The translations under genes were made by a program, and so were the position numbers. From Arthrobacter sp. Marseille-P9274 (GTDB lineage: Bacteria; Actinomycetota; Actinomycetes; Actinomycetales; Micrococcaceae), in assembly GCF_946892675.1 (NCBI RefSeq), contig NZ_CAMPOV010000002.1, positions 558,001 to 622,000 of the forward strand: a DNA stretch of 64,000 bases, in the 5' to 3' direction. Positions 43,249 through 52,777 of the stretch are shown in pieces. The notes below the pieces were generated by a model that saw only the letters and a program-made list of their open reading frames with translations, did not search any database and was not told the origin of the DNA. Numbering within the stretch: the stretch's first letter is position 1; each line of letters opens with the position of its first letter.

Positions 43249-44595
43249 TCAGGCCATTCCGCGGCGCAGCAGACGGCCGGCGGGGTGTTCGCCGTCGACC
43301 TCCGTCCCGCGCAGGAAGGTTTTGCGTACGACGCCGGAGAGCGCCTTTCCCTGGTACGGCGTGAGGGGATTCTTGTGCTTGAGCTTCTTCGCATCCACCA
43401 CGTACGTCTCATCCGCGGCGAAGACGGCGAAGTCCGCGTCGAAGCCGAGCGCCAGCCGGCCCTTGCGGGCGAGCCCGGCCAGGTCGGCAGGCCTGCTGGA
43501 CATCCACGCCACCACCTGTTCCAGCGGCAGTCCGCGGCGGCGCCCCTCGGTCCAGATCAGGGACAGGCCGAGCTGCAGCGAGGCGACGCCGCCCCAGGCC
43601 ACGCCGAAGTCCCCGTTTTCGAGGTCCTTCAGGTCCAGCGTGCTGGGCGAGTGGTCGGAGACGATGCAGTCGATGATGCCGTCCTCGAGCCCCTGCCAGA
43701 GCAGCTCGCGGTTGGAGGCCTCGCGGATCGGCGGGCAGCATTTGAAGGCGGTGGCGCCGTTGGGGATTTCCTCGGCCAGCAGCGTCAGGTAGTGCGGACA
43801 GGTCTCCACGGTCAGCCGCACGCCGTCGCGCTTGGCAGAGGCGATCATCGGCAGCGCGTCGGAAGATGAGAGGTGCAGGATGTGCGCGCGGGCACCGGTC
43901 CAGCGGGCCCGCTCGATGACCTCGGCGATGGCGACGTTCTCCGCGCCGCGGGGGCGGGAGGCCAGGAACCGAGCGTACTGGTCCCCCTCGGCGTGCGGCG
44001 CCCGCTCGATGGCCCGGGAGTCCTCCGCATGCACGATCATCACCGAATCGAAGCCCTTCAGCTCCGCCATGTCCTTTTCCATCTCGTCCGCATCCAGCGG
44101 GGGAAACTCGTCCACCCCGGAGTGCAGCAGGAAACACTTGAAGCCGAAGACGCCCTCGTCGTGCAGCGGCCGCAGGTCGCCGAGGTTGCCCGGCACGGCG
44201 CCGCCCCAGAAGCCGACGTCCACGAAGGCCTGGTCTTTCGCGGCGGCCCGCTTCTCCTCCAGCGCCGGCACATTGACCGTGGGCGGAATGCTGTTCAGCG
44301 GCATGTCCAGGATGGTGGTGACCCCTCCGGCCGCCGCGGCCCGGGTGGCCGAGGCGAAGCCCTCCCACTCGGTGCGGCCCGGTTCGTTGACATGCACGTG
44401 CGTGTCCACGAGCCCGGGGATCAGCGTTTCCTCCGCGGCGAGCTCGATGGTCCGCCGGCCGCGCAGGCCGTTGCCGAGGGGCTCGAGCGCGCGGATGGTC
44501 CCGTCGAGCACGCCCACCTCGCGGGCGGCGATTCCCGCCGTCGTCATGATCCGCTCCCCGCGGATGACCAGATCGAACTCAGGCTCGGCGGCCAT
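43249..44595 (-). CDS. allB: Allantoinase
   Basis: Cytoplasmic zinc amidohydrolase opening allantoin to allantoate. 448 aa from ATG 44595, which has GGGAG upstream. Metal motif DTHVHVNEPGRTEWEGFASA, bridging-lysine region FGFKCFLLHSG (Lys carbamylation in the family), His in HILHLSSSDALP and the final Asp in IVSDHSPS. The DHSP and HVNEPGRTEWEG signatures distinguish allantoinase from dihydropyrimidinase. Last gene of the leftward allantoin-glyoxylate operon, 2 bp after the glycerate kinase stop. Confidence 0.93.
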   Translation of the reverse strand: MAAEPEFDLVIRGERIMTTAGIAAREVGVLDGTIRALEPLGNGLRGRRTIELAAEETLIPGLVDTHVHVNEPGRTEWEGFASATRAAAAGGVTTILDMPLNSIPPTVNVPALEEKRAAAKDQAFVDVGFWGGAVPGNLGDLRPLHDEGVFGFKCFLLHSGVDEFPPLDADEMEKDMAELKGFDSVMIVHAEDSRAIERAPHAEGDQYARFLASRPRGAENVAIAEVIERARWTGARAHILHLSSSDALPMIASAKRDGVRLTVETCPHYLTLLAEEIPNGATAFKCCPPIREASNRELLWQGLEDGIIDCIVSDHSPSTLDLKDLENGDFGVAWGGVASLQLGLSLIWTEGRRRGLPLEQVVAWMSSRPADLAGLARKGRLALGFDADFAVFAADETYVVDAKKLKHKNPLTPYQGKALSGVVRKTFLRGTEVDGEHPAGRLLRRGMA

Positions 44596-44597
44596 GG

Positions 44598-45824
44598 TCA
44601 GGCTCCCTTCACGGTGCTCAGCAGGCCGGCCTCCGCGGGCCGGCGCTTCCCCGGCAGGGCCGCGGCGGCCCTGCCTTCCTTCAGTATTGCGGCGATCGCC
44701 GCTCCTGTCTGCTCCAGCAGCTGCGGCGCGGACGCCATGCACTGCTGCACGTCGGGCTCCAGTTCCAGCAGTTCGAAGGTGCCGGATATGCCGGCGGCCC
44801 GCAGGCGGTCCTCGGGCAGCAGGTTCCGGCCGCAGACCGCGAAGACCTGCGCGCCGGCGGCAGCGGCTGCCTGGGCAACGCCCACCGGCGCCTTGCCCTC
44901 CAGGGACTGTCCGTCGAGGCTGCCTTCGCCGGTGATGACCAGCTGTGCGCCCTGCACTTTTGCGTGCAGCCCGGTCAGTTCCATCACGACGTCGATGCCG
45001 CGCCGGCGACGTGCGCGCAGCACCGCGAGGGCGGCGAAGCCCACTCCCCCGGCGGCGCCGGCGCCCGGGAACACCGCCGCGGCCTTTGTCCCCGCGCCCA
45101 GCTCGGCGGCCAGCACCTCCACGACGCGGCCCAGGGCGGCATCCAGCAGCGCGACGTCCTCCGGTGCGGCTCCCTTCTGCGGACCGAAGACCGCGGCGGC
45201 GCCGTTGTGGCCGAGCAGCGGGTTGTCGACGTCGGAGGCCAGCACCACCGAGGTCCGGTCCAGCCGCCCATCCATGCCGGAGAGATCCACTGCGGCGAGC
45301 CGCGCCAAAGCCGCGCCCCCGGGCGGAAGCTCCGTCCCGGCGTCGTCCATGAACCTTGCGCCCAGGCCCTGCAGGAGCCCCGCGCCGCCGTCCGTGCACG
45401 CGCTGCCGCCCACACCGAGGACGATCTCGGTGCAGCCGGCGTCCAGCGCCGCCCGGATCAGCTCGCCGGTGCCGCGGCTGGTGGCGGCCAGCGGCCGGAG
45501 CAGGCCGCCGGGCAGCACGTCCAGCCCGGACGCCGCGGCGAGTTCGATCACGGCGCGGTGCCCGTCCACGGCGAACGCCGCCTCCAGCGCCTCGCCGGTG
45601 GGGCCGGTGACGATGGCCCGGTGCCGGCGGTATCCGGCGCTGACCGCGGCCTCCACGGTGCCCTCGCCGCCGTCCGCGACGGGGACCTTGATGACCTCCA
45701 GCTCCGGGTCGGCCGCCAGCAGCCCGCGTTCCAGCGCGGCGGCCACCTCCGGCGCCGAGAGCGAGCCCTTGAACTTGTCCGGCGCCAGCACGACCTTCGC
45801 GCCTGCGCCCTTGGCTGCTTCCAC
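44598..45824 (-). CDS. glxK: Glycerate kinase, GlxK/GarK type
   Basis: Phosphorylates D-glycerate (usually to 2-phosphoglycerate) so that glyoxylate carbon enters glycolysis. 408 aa. Family opening VVLAPDKFKGSLSAPEVAAA, VADGGEGTVEA and VLGVGGSACTDGGAG are diagnostic of glycerate kinase type 1. The Asp of ASDVDNPLLG and the GEGSLDGQS motif are also present. Starts two bases after the glyoxylate carboligase stop. Completes the glycerate pathway with gcl and glxR. Confidence 0.93.
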   Translation of the reverse strand: MEAAKGAGAKVVLAPDKFKGSLSAPEVAAALERGLLAADPELEVIKVPVADGGEGTVEAAVSAGYRRHRAIVTGPTGEALEAAFAVDGHRAVIELAAASGLDVLPGGLLRPLAATSRGTGELIRAALDAGCTEIVLGVGGSACTDGGAGLLQGLGARFMDDAGTELPPGGAALARLAAVDLSGMDGRLDRTSVVLASDVDNPLLGHNGAAAVFGPQKGAAPEDVALLDAALGRVVEVLAAELGAGTKAAAVFPGAGAAGGVGFAALAVLRARRRRGIDVVMELTGLHAKVQGAQLVITGEGSLDGQSLEGKAPVGVAQAAAAAGAQVFAVCGRNLLPEDRLRAAGISGTFELLELEPDVQQCMASAPQLLEQTGAAIAAILKEGRAAAALPGKRRPAEAGLLSTVKGA

Positions 45825-45826
45825 GG

Positions 45827-47617
45827 TCAGTCCAGCAGCGCGGTGATGGCGGTCGGAGCGTCGACGCCGCGGGCGGCCAGCTCCTCGAACTCCGTCACGT
45901 TGTCCAGCTCGGTGCCCATCGAAATGTTGGTCACCCGTTCCAGGATGACCTCCACGATGACCGGCACCTTGTACTCGGCCATCAGCGCGCGGGCCTTGTC
46001 GAACGCCGCGGCCAGGTCCTCGGGGTCCTCGACCCGGATGGCCTTGCAGCCGAGCCCCTCGGCCACCTTGACGTGGTCCACGCCGTAGCCCGCCGCGGTC
46101 GCCGACAGGCCGGCGGAATTGACGTTCTCGAAGGCCAGCGACACGTGGTAGTCCATCTCGAAGCCGCGCTGGGACTGGCGGATCAGGCCCAGGTACGAGT
46201 TATTGACCACCACGTGGATGTAGGGCAGCTGGAACTGCGCGCCCACGGCCAGCTCCTCGATCATGAACTGGAAGTCGTAGTCACCGGAGAGCGCCACCAC
46301 GGTCTGCTCCGGCTTGCCGCGGACCACGCCCAGGGCGGCCGGCGCGGTCCAGCCCAGCGGCCCGGCCTGGCCGGCATTGATCCACCGGCGCGGGCCGAAG
46401 ACGTGCAGCAGTTGGGCGCCGGCGATCTGGGACAGGCCGATAGTGGACACATAGGTGGTGTCTTCGCCGAAGGCCTTGTTCATTTCCTCGTAGACGCGCT
46501 GCGGCTTGATCGGCGCCTCGGTGAAGTGGGTCTTGCGCTGCAGCCGGCCCTTGCGGCGCCCGCACTCCGCGACCCAGGCACGATAGTCCGGCAGCCGGCC
46601 CGTGGCCTTGCGTTCCCGGGCCACCTCCAGCAGGACGTCCAGCGCGGCGCCGGCGTCGGAAGTGATACCCAGGTCCGGGGCGAACACGCGGCCGATCTGC
46701 GTCGGCTCGATATCGATGTGCACGAACTTGCGGCCCGCGGTGTACTTCTCCACCGAGCCGGTGTGGCGGTTCGCCCAGCGGTTGCCGATGCCGATCACGA
46801 AGTCGGAGGCCAGCATCGTCTCGTTGCCGTAACGGTGCGAAGTCTGCAGCCCCACCATGCCTGCCATCAGCCGGTGGCTGTCCGGAATGGCACCCCAGCC
46901 CATCAGCGTCGGGACCACCGGCACGTTCAGCAGCTCGGCCAGCTCCACCAGCCGCGAGGAGGCGTTCGCGTTGATGATGCCCCCGCCGGCCACGATCAGC
47001 GGGCGTTCCGCGGCCGTGAGCAGGTCCAGCGCCTTCTCCGCCTGGATGCGGGTGGCCCGGGGCTTTTCCACCGGCAGCGGCTCATAGGCGTCGATGTCGA
47101 ACTCGATCTGCGCCTGCTGCACGTCGAACGGCAGGTCCAGCAGCACCGGACCGGGGCGGCCCGAGCGCATCAACTGGAACGCTTTCTGGAAGGCCCCCGG
47201 AACCTGTGCAGGCTCGAGCACGGTCATCGCCATCTTGGTCACCGGCTTGGCGATGGACTCGATGTCGACCGCCTGGAAGTCCTCCTTGTGCAGCTTCGCC
47301 ACCGGCGCCTGCCCGGTGATGCACAGGATCGGAACCGAATCCGCCCAGGCAGCGTAGAGGCCGGTGATCATGTCCGTACCGGCGGGGCCGGAGGTGCCGA
47401 CGCAGATGCCGATGTTGCCGTCCGCGGCGCGGGAGTAGCCGTCCGCCATGTGCGAGGCGCCCTCGACGTGGCGGGCCAGCGTGTGGCGGATGCCGCCGTG
47501 GGCGCGCATGGCGGAATAGAACGGGTTGATGGCCGCGCCCGGCAGGCCGAACGCCTCGGTGGCGCCCTCCTTGGCCAGGATGGCGATGGCAGCGTCAACG
47601 GTGCGCATCTTGGGCAT
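45827..47617 (-). CDS. gcl: Glyoxylate carboligase (tartronate-semialdehyde synthase)
   Basis: TDP-dependent enzyme joining two glyoxylates to tartronate semialdehyde plus CO2. 596 aa from ATG 47617 (AAGGAG six bases upstream). The TDP motif is [12 protein letters not shown] through [12 protein letters not shown]. The Glu usual in TDP enzymes is replaced by Val in Gcl; here [20 protein letters not shown] matches the Gcl N-terminus. FAD-binding middle domain present ([15 protein letters not shown]). Second in the operon after glxR, 149 bp from it. Confidence 0.94.
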   Translation of the reverse strand: MPKMRTVDAAIAILAKEGATEAFGLPGAAINPFYSAMRAHGGIRHTLARHVEGASHMADGYSRAADGNIGICVGTSGPAGTDMITGLYAAWADSVPILCITGQAPVAKLHKEDFQAVDIESIAKPVTKMAMTVLEPAQVPGAFQKAFQLMRSGRPGPVLLDLPFDVQQAQIEFDIDAYEPLPVEKPRATRIQAEKALDLLTAAERPLIVAGGGIINANASSRLVELAELLNVPVVPTLMGWGAIPDSHRLMAGMVGLQTSHRYGNETMLASDFVIGIGNRWANRHTGSVEKYTAGRKFVHIDIEPTQIGRVFAPDLGITSDAGAALDVLLEVARERKATGRLPDYRAWVAECGRRKGRLQRKTHFTEAPIKPQRVYEEMNKAFGEDTTYVSTIGLSQIAGAQLLHVFGPRRWINAGQAGPLGWTAPAALGVVRGKPEQTVVALSGDYDFQFMIEELAVGAQFQLPYIHVVVNNSYLGLIRQSQRGFEMDYHVSLAFENVNSAGLSATAAGYGVDHVKVAEGLGCKAIRVEDPEDLAAAFDKARALMAEYKVPVIVEVILERVTNISMGTELDNVTEFEELAARGVDAPTAITALLD

Positions 47618-47766
47618 GGGATTCTCCTTGGAACGCATCAAGTGCCCGCGGTGGGGCGGTTTTTGGGTGTGGGAGGCCGGACCGGCGCCGTGAAGTACGA
47701 CGCCGGCCGGGCGGCTTATGGTGTTGTCCCGCCGTGCTGCGGGGTGCTGTTGCCGGGCGGGTTGCT

Positions 47767-48645
47767 TTACTTGCGCCCGGAAAGCTGCAGGACCTGCTTG
47801 AACAGGCCGGAGTGGTCCAGCCCGCCGTCGCCCTGGTTGACCGTGGCGGCGACGAGCTGGGCGACGGCCGCGCCGAGCGGCACGGCGACGTTGGCCTCGC
47901 GGGCCGCGGCGGTGACGATGCCCAGGTCCTTGTGGTGCAGGGCCAGCCGGAAGCCCGGGTCGAAGTTGCGGTCCAGCATCTTCTGCCCCTTCTGGTCCAG
48001 CACCTTGGAACCGGCGAGGCCCCCGCCAAGGACCTTGAGGGCGGCGTCGGTATCCACGCCGTAGGCCTCGAGGAAGGCGATGGCCTCGCCGAGAGCCTGG
48101 ATGTTCACGGCGACAATCAACTGGTTGGCTGCCTTGACGGTCTGGCCGGAGCCGGACGGGCCGACGTGGACGATGGTCTTGCCGACGGCGTTGAGGACGT
48201 CCTGCGCGGCCTTGAAGTCGGCCGCGGCGCCGCCGACCATGATGGAGAGCACGCCGTCGATTGCTCCCTGCTCGCCGCCGGAGACCGGCGCGTCGAGGGG
48301 GCGGATGCCGGCGGCACGGGCATCATCGGCGAGGCGGGAGGCGACGTCCGGGCGGATGCTGCTGGCATCGATCCACAAGGCCCCCTTCTTCGCGTTGGCG
48401 AAGACGCCGTCGTTGCCTGAAACCACAGCCTCGACGTCCGGCGAATCCGGCACCATGGTGACGACGACGTCGGCCTCCTTGACGGCTTCCGCGACGCTCG
48501 CTGCGCCCCGGCCGCCCTCGCTGACCAGCTTGTCGATCTTGTCCTGGCTCCGGTTGAAGCCGGCGACGGTGTGGCCGGCCTTGACCAGGTTGATGGCCAT
48601 CGGCAGGCCCATGATTCCGAGTCCGATTACTGCGACGTTCGCCAT
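47767..48645 (-). CDS. glxR: Tartronate semialdehyde reductase
   Basis: Beta-hydroxyacid dehydrogenase reducing tartronate semialdehyde to D-glycerate with NAD(P)H. 292 aa. N-terminal dinucleotide motif [12 protein letters not shown], substrate motif [20 protein letters not shown], catalytic Lys in [13 protein letters not shown] and C-terminal [11 protein letters not shown] 48645 has AGGAG upstream. Lies between hyi and gcl, the usual order of this operon. Confidence 0.93.
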   Translation of the reverse strand: MANVAVIGLGIMGLPMAINLVKAGHTVAGFNRSQDKIDKLVSEGGRGAASVAEAVKEADVVVTMVPDSPDVEAVVSGNDGVFANAKKGALWIDASSIRPDVASRLADDARAAGIRPLDAPVSGGEQGAIDGVLSIMVGGAAADFKAAQDVLNAVGKTIVHVGPSGSGQTVKAANQLIVAVNIQALGEAIAFLEAYGVDTDAALKVLGGGLAGSKVLDQKGQKMLDRNFDPGFRLALHHKDLGIVTAAAREANVAVPLGAAVAQLVAATVNQGDGGLDHSGLFKQVLQLSGRK

Positions 48646-48678
48646 GATAGGAGTCCTTTTGGTGGGAGTTTCAGTGTC

Positions 48679-49461
48679 TTAGCGGATCAGCCAAGCGAAG
48701 GCTTCGGTCCGCGGAGCCTTGTACTCGAGGCCGATTGGCCCGTCATAGCCGAGGCTGCGGCTCCTGGAGATCCACTCGCCCAGGGGAAGGGTGCCGGTGC
48801 CGGGAGCCCCGCGGCCGGGATTGTCGGCGATCTGGATGTGGCCGAAGTCCGCGGCGTGCTGGTCGATGACGACGTCAACGTTGTCCCCGTTGACGGCCAG
48901 GTGGTAGAAGTCGGCGAGCAGCTTGATGTTCTGCGGGCCTTCGGCGTGGACCTTGCCGATCACGTCCAGCGCGTCCTGTGCGGTCTTCAGCGGGTAGCGC
49001 TCGGCGCCGGACACCGGCTCCAGCAGGACGGTGCCGCCGATTCGGGCGACGCCCTCCGCCGCGGCGGCCAGGTTCTCCAGCGCCAGCTCGTCCTGCTCCT
49101 CCGGGGAGTGCTCCGCCATCCGGTTGCCGTAGAGCGCGTTGAAGGCCGTGCAGCCCAGTCGCTCCCCGATGCCGGCCACCACGTCGATGTTGTCCTTGAA
49201 CTCGGAGCAGCGGCCCTTCCAGGACACCAGTCCCCGGTCTCCGGCCGGCATGTCGCCGGCGTTGAAGTTCAGGCCGGTCAGCCGGACCCCGGCATCGGAG
49301 ACGGCACGCTCGAAGGCTTCCACGTCCCTGTCCGCGGGCACGGACTCGCCGAACGGCCACCAGAACTCGACGGCGTCAAAGCCTGCGGCGGCCGCCGCAG
49401 CCGGCCGCTCCAGGAGGGGCAGCTCGGTCAGGAGGATGGAGCAGTTCACGGTGTAGGACAT
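48679..49461 (-). CDS. hyi: Hydroxypyruvate isomerase
   Basis: TIM-barrel isomerase interconverting hydroxypyruvate and tartronate semialdehyde. 260 aa from ATG 49461 (MSYTVNCSILL), chosen because GCAAGGAAGG lies upstream; the frame extends six more codons. Metal and catalytic glutamates in FDAVEFWWPFGE, VLLEPVSGAERYP and IGLEYKAP, and His in LLADFYHL. First gene of the leftward operon, behind a promoter flanked by two IclR-like boxes. Confidence 0.92.
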   Translation of the reverse strand: MSYTVNCSILLTELPLLERPAAAAAAGFDAVEFWWPFGESVPADRDVEAFERAVSDAGVRLTGLNFNAGDMPAGDRGLVSWKGRCSEFKDNIDVVAGIGERLGCTAFNALYGNRMAEHSPEEQDELALENLAAAAEGVARIGGTVLLEPVSGAERYPLKTAQDALDVIGKVHAEGPQNIKLLADFYHLAVNGDNVDVVIDQHAADFGHIQIADNPGRGAPGTGTLPLGEWISRSRSLGYDGPIGLEYKAPRTEAFAWLIR

Positions 49462-49482
49462 GCCGGGCCTTCCTTGCATATA

Positions 49483-49497
49483 TTTCGCATTGCGAGA
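49483..49497. promoter_or_regulatory. IclR-like operator, downstream box at hyi
   Basis: TTTCGCATTGCGAGA, 7-bp arms with one mismatch. It lies 22 bp before the hyi start and downstream of the promoter, a roadblock position. Confidence 0.55.
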
Positions 49498-49517
49498 ATG
49501 TGATCTTGCTTTATGAA

Positions 49518-49546
49518 AGCGTACCTACCCCAGCCGCAGGGGTCAA
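49518..49546 (-). promoter_or_regulatory. hyi promoter
   Basis: On the minus strand -35 TTGACC (49541-49546) and -10 TACGCT (49518-49523) with a 17-bp spacer. An IclR-like box lies 6 bp upstream and another about 20 bp downstream. Confidence 0.6.
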
Positions 49547-49551
49547 CAGTT

Positions 49552-49566
49552 TTTCGCAATACGGAA
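49552..49566. promoter_or_regulatory. IclR-like operator, upstream box at hyi
   Basis: TTTCGCAATACGGAA, reverse TTCCGTATTGCGAAA. Shares TTCCGTATT with a box ahead of the iclR gene at 57.1 kb. Confidence 0.55.
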
Positions 49567-49800
49567 TTAACTTTTCATTGAGATCCGAAAGGGACACTTG
49601 GCCACGATTGGAAAACGAGGTGCCGCGGACTCTGGCCAGCCCGCTGGAGACGATCTAATCTTCTCTGTATCGACTCCAGCTCGGCGAAGGAGGGGGTGCG
49701 GGGATCCTGTGGCGGACGGGGGTGCGCCCTAAGCTCCCGACGCCGCCGTACGGCCGGGTGGGCAAGATGCGCAGGCGGTCGTGGCAATCCGCACGACAGC

Positions 49801-51867
49801 ATGATGAGCCTTTTTGCAAAGCCCGAACCTGTCCCCCTCTCTGTGCTGATGACCTCGGCACGTCCCGACCGGAGCCGCTCCAGACGGCGCAGCGTGTCGC
49901 GGCGCCTGAACTCCTGGATCGTGTGGGTCGCCACCGCCGCCCTCGGGGCCGGGCTGATCGTGGCGCCTGCATCCGTGGCGCTCTCGGTGGTGGGCAGCAC
50001 CGCGCTGGACGCGTGGGACGGCCTGCCGACCGGCCTGCCGCTGAACGTCCCGCTGGCCCAGCAGACGGTGATGCTCGACAAGAACGGCAAGGAGTTCGCC
50101 CGCCTCTACAACGTGAACCGGATCGACGTGGAGCTGAACCAGGTGTCCCCGGCGTTCCGGGAGACCCTGCTGTCCACCGAGGACGCGCGGTTCTACGATC
50201 ACGGCGGCGTGGATCCTTACGGCATCACCCGCGCGCTGATCCACAACCTGTCCAGCAGCGACGTCCAAGGCGCCTCCACCATTACCCAGCAGCTGGTCCA
50301 GAACATTCTGGTCAACAACGCCCGGGACGAGGTCGAGCTCTCCGTGGCCGCCGGGGACACCTACAACGCCAAGATCCGCGAAGCCAAGTACGCCGTCGCC
50401 CTCGAAAAGCAGATGTCCAAGGACGAGATCCTTACGCGGTACATGAACGCCGTCTACTTCGGCAACGGTGCCTACGGGATCGAGGCCGCGGCGCGCGTCT
50501 ATTTCAGCACCACCGCGGCGAAGCTGAACCACCTCCAGTCAGCGCTGCTGGTGGGCATGCTGAAGGCCCCGGTGAACTTCGATCCGTTCACGCAGCCCGA
50601 CGCCGCCACCGAGCGCAGGAACACGGTGCTCAGCATCCTCGAGCAGCGGAAGGTCCTGACGCCCGAGAAAGCCCTGGCCGCCCGCGAGTCGGGGCTGGGC
50701 GTGAAGCGCGGTTCCGTGCCCTCCAGCTGCGGCGGCTCGAAGTACCCGTTCTACTGTGAGGTCGTCCGGGAGGAGCTGCTGACCAATCCCGCATTCGGGA
50801 AGACCGCCGAGGCCCGCGAGCAGCGCTTCAACCAGGGCGGCATGACGCTGACCACCGGGCTGGATCCGAAGGCGGCAGACGCCGCCCAGGCCGCGGTTGA
50901 GAAGGCGCTCGGCAACCGCAACCGCGTCGCCCTGGGAACCGCCGTCGTCGTACCAGGAAAGGGCCACATTGCCGCCATCGCCGAGAACCGCGAGTGGGGC
51001 AAGGGCGGCGGCAAGACGCAGGTGGTCTACGCCGAGAATGCCTTCCAGGTGGGCTCGGCCATGAAGCCGATTGTGCTGGCCACCGCGCTGAGCCAGGGCA
51101 TTCCGCCGTCCCTGCGGCTGAGGGCGGACGGCCCGTACCGGACGGCAGCCCTGGACAACCCGCGCGGCGGCTACATCAACTACAACAACCGGGACTACGG
51201 CGTGATCAACGCCTACCAGGCGATCAGGAGCTCGGTGAACATCTACTTCGTCCGGCTCATCGAGCGCGTCGGCGTCGTCAACACCGCCAAGATGGCGGAG
51301 AAGCTCGGGATCAGCACCATTCCGGCCGACGAGCTGACCGGGCGCGAGGCATCCCTGGCCCTAGGCGCCTACGAGGTCCCGCCGCTGGAGATGGCCAGCG
51401 CGTACGCCGCCTTCATGAGCGGCGGCGTGGTCTGCAAACCGGTGGCGATCATCAAGGCGCAGCGCACCGACACCAAGAAGAACCTTCCCGTGCCGGATCC
51501 CGACTGCCACAAGGCGATCGACAAGGACGTGGCAGACACGGTCGCCCATGCCCTGAAGGAACCGTTCAAGCCGACCGGCACGCTGGGTCAGCTGAAGGGG
51601 CTCAAGGGCCGGGAGGCCGGCGCCAAGACCGGCACCACCAACAGCTTTGCCGCCAACTGGATCGTCGGCGGCACCCCGCAGCTCCTGGGCGCCGTCTGGC
51701 TGGGGGACCCGCGCGGCGGCGCGCAGCATCCGCTCAAGCGGGTCGAGGCCTACGGCAAGACGTTCAAGGACCTGACGGGCTCAGAGGTGGCCGGCCCGGT
51801 CTGGAAGGACACCATGGAGGGCGCACTCAAGGGGGTCAAGGCCGTCCGGCTGCCGGACGCCCCGTAG
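49801..51867 (+). CDS. Bifunctional class A penicillin-binding protein
   Basis: Membrane-anchored peptidoglycan synthase, 688 aa from ATG 49801 (MMSLFAKPEPV); an open frame extends upstream without coding character. One N-terminal anchor helix (WIVWVATAALGAGLIVAPAS), then the GT51 glycosyltransferase with STEDARFYDHGGVDPYG and GASTITQQLVQN. The transpeptidase carries Ser-x-x-Lys in QVGSAMKP, SxN in RSSVNIYF and KTG in GAKTGTTNS. Lies alone between two leftward purine/glyoxylate blocks, with no functional link to them. Confidence 0.93.
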   Translation: MMSLFAKPEPVPLSVLMTSARPDRSRSRRRSVSRRLNSWIVWVATAALGAGLIVAPASVALSVVGSTALDAWDGLPTGLPLNVPLAQQTVMLDKNGKEFARLYNVNRIDVELNQVSPAFRETLLSTEDARFYDHGGVDPYGITRALIHNLSSSDVQGASTITQQLVQNILVNNARDEVELSVAAGDTYNAKIREAKYAVALEKQMSKDEILTRYMNAVYFGNGAYGIEAAARVYFSTTAAKLNHLQSALLVGMLKAPVNFDPFTQPDAATERRNTVLSILEQRKVLTPEKALAARESGLGVKRGSVPSSCGGSKYPFYCEVVREELLTNPAFGKTAEAREQRFNQGGMTLTTGLDPKAADAAQAAVEKALGNRNRVALGTAVVVPGKGHIAAIAENREWGKGGGKTQVVYAENAFQVGSAMKPIVLATALSQGIPPSLRLRADGPYRTAALDNPRGGYINYNNRDYGVINAYQAIRSSVNIYFVRLIERVGVVNTAKMAEKLGISTIPADELTGREASLALGAYEVPPLEMASAYAAFMSGGVVCKPVAIIKAQRTDTKKNLPVPDPDCHKAIDKDVADTVAHALKEPFKPTGTLGQLKGLKGREAGAKTGTTNSFAANWIVGGTPQLLGAVWLGDPRGGAQHPLKRVEAYGKTFKDLTGSEVAGPVWKDTMEGALKGVKAVRLPDAP

Positions 51868-51905
51868 GCCGGCGGGTGCCGGCCGGCGCCTGGCCGCGGG
51901 CACAG

Positions 51906-51939
51906 CTCCGCCCCCGGGACTCTCAGACCAGGGGCGGAG
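51906..51939. terminator. Hairpin between convergent PBP and allE
   Basis: CTCCGCCCC (51906-51914) and GGGGCGGAG (51931-51939), perfect 9-bp arms with a 16-nt loop, in a 94-bp convergent gap. Confidence 0.5.
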
Positions 51940-51961
51940 GAACTGGGGCGGTGCGGCCGCG

Positions 51962-52777
51962 TCAGAGGACGATCTGGCGGTTGACGTCCTTGTAGAGCAG
52001 GTAGCGGAAGTTGGACGGGCCTCCGGCGTAGCACGCCTGGGGGCAGAAGGCGCGCAGGGACATGTAGTCGCCGGCCTGGACCTCGACCCAGTCGCCGTTG
52101 AGCCGGTAGACCGCCTTGCCCTCGAGCACGTACAGGCCGTGTTCCATCACGTGGGTCTCCGCGAAGGGAATGGACGCGCCGGGTTCGAAGGTGACGACAT
52201 TGATGTGCATGTCGTAGGCCAGGTCGTCGACGGGCAGCATCCGGGTGGTGCGCCACTTGCCGTCGGTGTCCGGCATAGGGTTCGCTTCGAGGTCCTGCTC
52301 GTTGCCGAACACGGCCTTCGCAGTGTAGCCCTCCAGCGGCTGGTATGCCTTGCGGATCCAGTGGAACCGGGCGGGAGCACCGCCGTCGTTCTTGACCTGC
52401 CACTGCGCGCCGGCCGGCGCGTACGCAAAGCCGCCCGGCGCCAGGACGCGGTTCTCCCCCTCGATGGTGACGCTGAGTTCGCCGCCGACCACGAAGAGGA
52501 AGCCCTCGACCGTCGCCTGCGCCTCGGGCTGGTCCGAGCCGCCGCCCGGGGCGACCTCCATCAGGTACTGGGCGAACGTCGTCGCGCCGCCGGCAACCGG
52601 ACGGTTCAGGATCCAGACGCGGGTGTCAGCCCAGTCCGGCAGCACGCTGGTGACGATGTCTCGCTGGACGCCGCGCGGGATGACCGTGTAGGCCTCGGTG
52701 ACGATGGCGCGGTCGGTGAGCAGGTCGGTCTGCGGCGGCAGGCCGGCCGGGTTGGTGTAGTAATGCTGCGGGTTCAT
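51962..52777 (-). CDS. allE: (S)-ureidoglycine aminohydrolase
   Basis: Manganese bicupin converting ureidoglycine to ureidoglycolate and ammonia. 271 aa from ATG 52777, which overlaps the DUF6986 stop (ATGA). Two cupin halves: EGFLFVVGGELSVTIEGENR in the first, and TFEPGASIPFAETHVMEHGL with YRLNGDWVEVQAGDYMSLRA in the second; the His and Glu of THVMEHGLYVLEG are the metal ligands. MNPQHYYTNPAGLPPQTDLL is typical of the N-terminus. Last gene of the leftward malic enzyme, malate synthase, DUF6986 run. Confidence 0.9.
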   Translation of the reverse strand: MNPQHYYTNPAGLPPQTDLLTDRAIVTEAYTVIPRGVQRDIVTSVLPDWADTRVWILNRPVAGGATTFAQYLMEVAPGGGSDQPEAQATVEGFLFVVGGELSVTIEGENRVLAPGGFAYAPAGAQWQVKNDGGAPARFHWIRKAYQPLEGYTAKAVFGNEQDLEANPMPDTDGKWRTTRMLPVDDLAYDMHINVVTFEPGASIPFAETHVMEHGLYVLEGKAVYRLNGDWVEVQAGDYMSLRAFCPQACYAGGPSNFRYLLYKDVNRQIVL

